Assembly: GCA_958412345.1 (NCBI GenBank)
Contig: CATYSO010000002.1
Span: 62,001 to 126,000 of the forward strand
From: an uncultured Collinsella sp.
GTDB lineage: Bacteria > Actinomycetota > Coriobacteriia > Coriobacteriales > Coriobacteriaceae
Direction: 5' to 3'
Length of the DNA: 64,000 bases
The notes under the pieces are model-generated. The model ran no database searches. It was not told where the DNA came from and was given only the letters and a program-made list of their open reading frames with translations. Below are positions 61,070-64,000 of the stretch, piece by piece (position 1 is the stretch's first letter; each line of letters begins with the position of its first letter). The position numbers and the translations under genes are program-made.

Positions 61070-61495
61070 ATGAAGCAGGGTATCCATCCCCAGTATGTCG
61101 AGTGCACGGTGACGTGCTCCTGCGGCAACACCTTCAAGACGCACGCTACCGTGTCCGAGATGAAGGTCGAGCTTTGCAACGAGTGCCACCCGTTCTACAC
61201 CGGCCAGCAGAAGTTCGTCGACACCGGTGGACGCGTCCAGCGCTTCGCCGACAAGTTCGGTGGCGCCGCTGCCGCCCAGCTCAAGAAGGCTGAGGAGGCC
61301 AAGGCTGCCAAGGCCGCCAAGGCTGCTGAGGCCGAGGCCGCTCGCAAGGCCGCCGCTGAGGCTAAGGCTGCCGAGAAGGCTAAGCGTGCCGCTAAGTTTG
61401 CCGAGGAGGCTGCCAAGCAGGCCGCCGAGGCTCCCGCAGAGGCTCCCGTCGACCAGGCCGCTGCCGAGGCCGAGACCACCGAGGCTGCTGAGTAA
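61070..61495 (+). CDS. rpmE: Ribosomal protein bL31 with Ala/Lys/Glu-rich C-terminal extension
   Basis: The 141-residue product is about twice normal length. Residues 1-68 are a standard zinc-type L31 (VECTVTCSCGNTF, ELCNECHPFYTGQQKF, DTGGRVQRF). Residues 69-141 are almost entirely Ala, Lys and Glu repeats, predicted to be helical. The zinc cysteines at 13-18 and 36-39 are intact. L31 bridges the two ribosomal subunits. ATG 61070 follows AAGGAG. Confidence 0.96.
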   Translation: MKQGIHPQYVECTVTCSCGNTFKTHATVSEMKVELCNECHPFYTGQQKFVDTGGRVQRFADKFGGAAAAQLKKAEEAKAAKAAKAAEAEAARKAAAEAKAAEKAKRAAKFAEEAAKQAAEAPAEAPVDQAAAEAETTEAAE

Positions 61496-61530
61496 ATAGC
61501 TCGCCGCGGAATCGCTCGCATTCATGGCAT

Positions 61531-61571
61531 AAGGGCCGTGCATCCGTTCGGGTGCGCGGCCCTTTTCTTTT
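61531..61571 (+). terminator. Intrinsic terminator after rpmE
   Basis: AAGGGCCG and CGGCCCTT form the base, CATCC/GGGTG the top around GTTC; a T-rich run follows. Confidence 0.88.
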
Positions 61572-61573
61572 TA

Positions 61574-61640
61574 TTGGTGCAAGCTAGCTCGTCCCCATTG
61601 CACCAGATTGGTGAGGAGGGGACAGGTTGGTTTGCACCAA
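61574..61640. repeat. TTGGTGCAA hairpin repeat, copy 2
   Basis: TTGGTGCAA (61574-61582) and TTGCACCAA (61632-61640) pair exactly; GTCCCC/GGGGAC pair inside. It resembles 47138-47170. Confidence 0.75.
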
Positions 61641-61835
61641 ATGGCAGAGAGACGGCGTTTTCCCAGATAAAAGCTGCCAAAATAAACCAGTCCCTTTTTG
61701 GCAGGTTGGTCGTAGTTATTACGTGGCGGTTGAGGTCGACCGCATAGGGTGCGTCCTGTTTGGCTAAAGTACAACTATCTGTGTTTAACTCGCTCGGAGC
61801 TGCATGGCACGGGCGATGGCCAAAAAGGAAACAAC

Positions 61836-64000
<2,165 letters not shown>

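Larger units (their letters stand above)
61496..61835. other. rpmE-secA gap
   Basis: This 340-bp gap holds the rpmE terminator and the hairpin repeat, then about 190 bp without recognised structure that must hold the secA promoter. Confidence 0.55.

Overview
The window is about 64 kb of GC-rich bacterial chromosome. Gene content, GC-rich third codon positions and several Coriobacteriia-like traits point to a gut actinobacterium of the Collinsella type. This is an inference from reading, not a database match. I found no rRNA, tRNA or CRISPR array.

1-28.2 kb: an anaerobic purine (uric acid/xanthine) catabolic locus in two blocks. Block 1 (about 1.2-12.1 kb) holds ridA, a PAS/HTH regulator, an NCS2 purine permease, ssnA, ygfK, a four-cluster polyferredoxin and a FAD-less molybdenum hydroxylase of the XdhD type. 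Block 2 (about 18.3-28.2 kb) holds a second PAS/HTH regulator, ygeX (diaminopropionate ammonia-lyase), ygeY, ygeW (carbamoyltransferase), a MocA-like cytidylyltransferase, hyuA, yqeC, yqeB and an XdhC-family gene. Together they suggest uptake, molybdenum/selenium-dependent redox chemistry on the purine ring, ring opening, carbamoyl removal and cleavage of 2,3-diaminopropionate to pyruvate and ammonia. An adenine deaminase lies at 47.3 kb.

12.1-17.2 kb: an accessory insert separates the two blocks. It carries three arrays of a 62-bp palindromic tandem repeat, an AbiEi/PDDEXK-like gene, a DUF234 ATPase behind a perfect 25-bp inverted repeat, a DUF4143 ATPase remnant and a small unknown gene with three sites phased at exactly 33 bp.

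28.6-39.3 kb: the distal spc and alpha ribosomal operons (rplE to rplQ, with secY, adk, map, infA, rpmJ and rpoA), then truA. The usual rplN-rplX genes are absent upstream of rplE; purine genes sit there instead.

39.4-53.0 kb: a glycosyltransferase-like gene, argR, a class A penicillin-binding protein, a U32-family protein, tyrS, adenine deaminase, two HAD phosphatases, citrate synthase and an ACT-domain protein. The intergenic gaps are crowded with hairpin repeats.

53.2-60.8 kb: a putative 7.6-kb mobile element bounded by 64-bp direct repeats (62/64 identical). It has a truncated tyrosine integrase, an XRE regulator with a DUF2975 membrane protein, and two cassettes each pairing a small secreted peptide (the first lactococcin-972-like) with an unusual ABC exporter built from a repeated permease module of about 370 residues. 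61.1-64.0 kb: rpmE with an Ala/Lys/Glu-rich extension, and the 5' part of secA.
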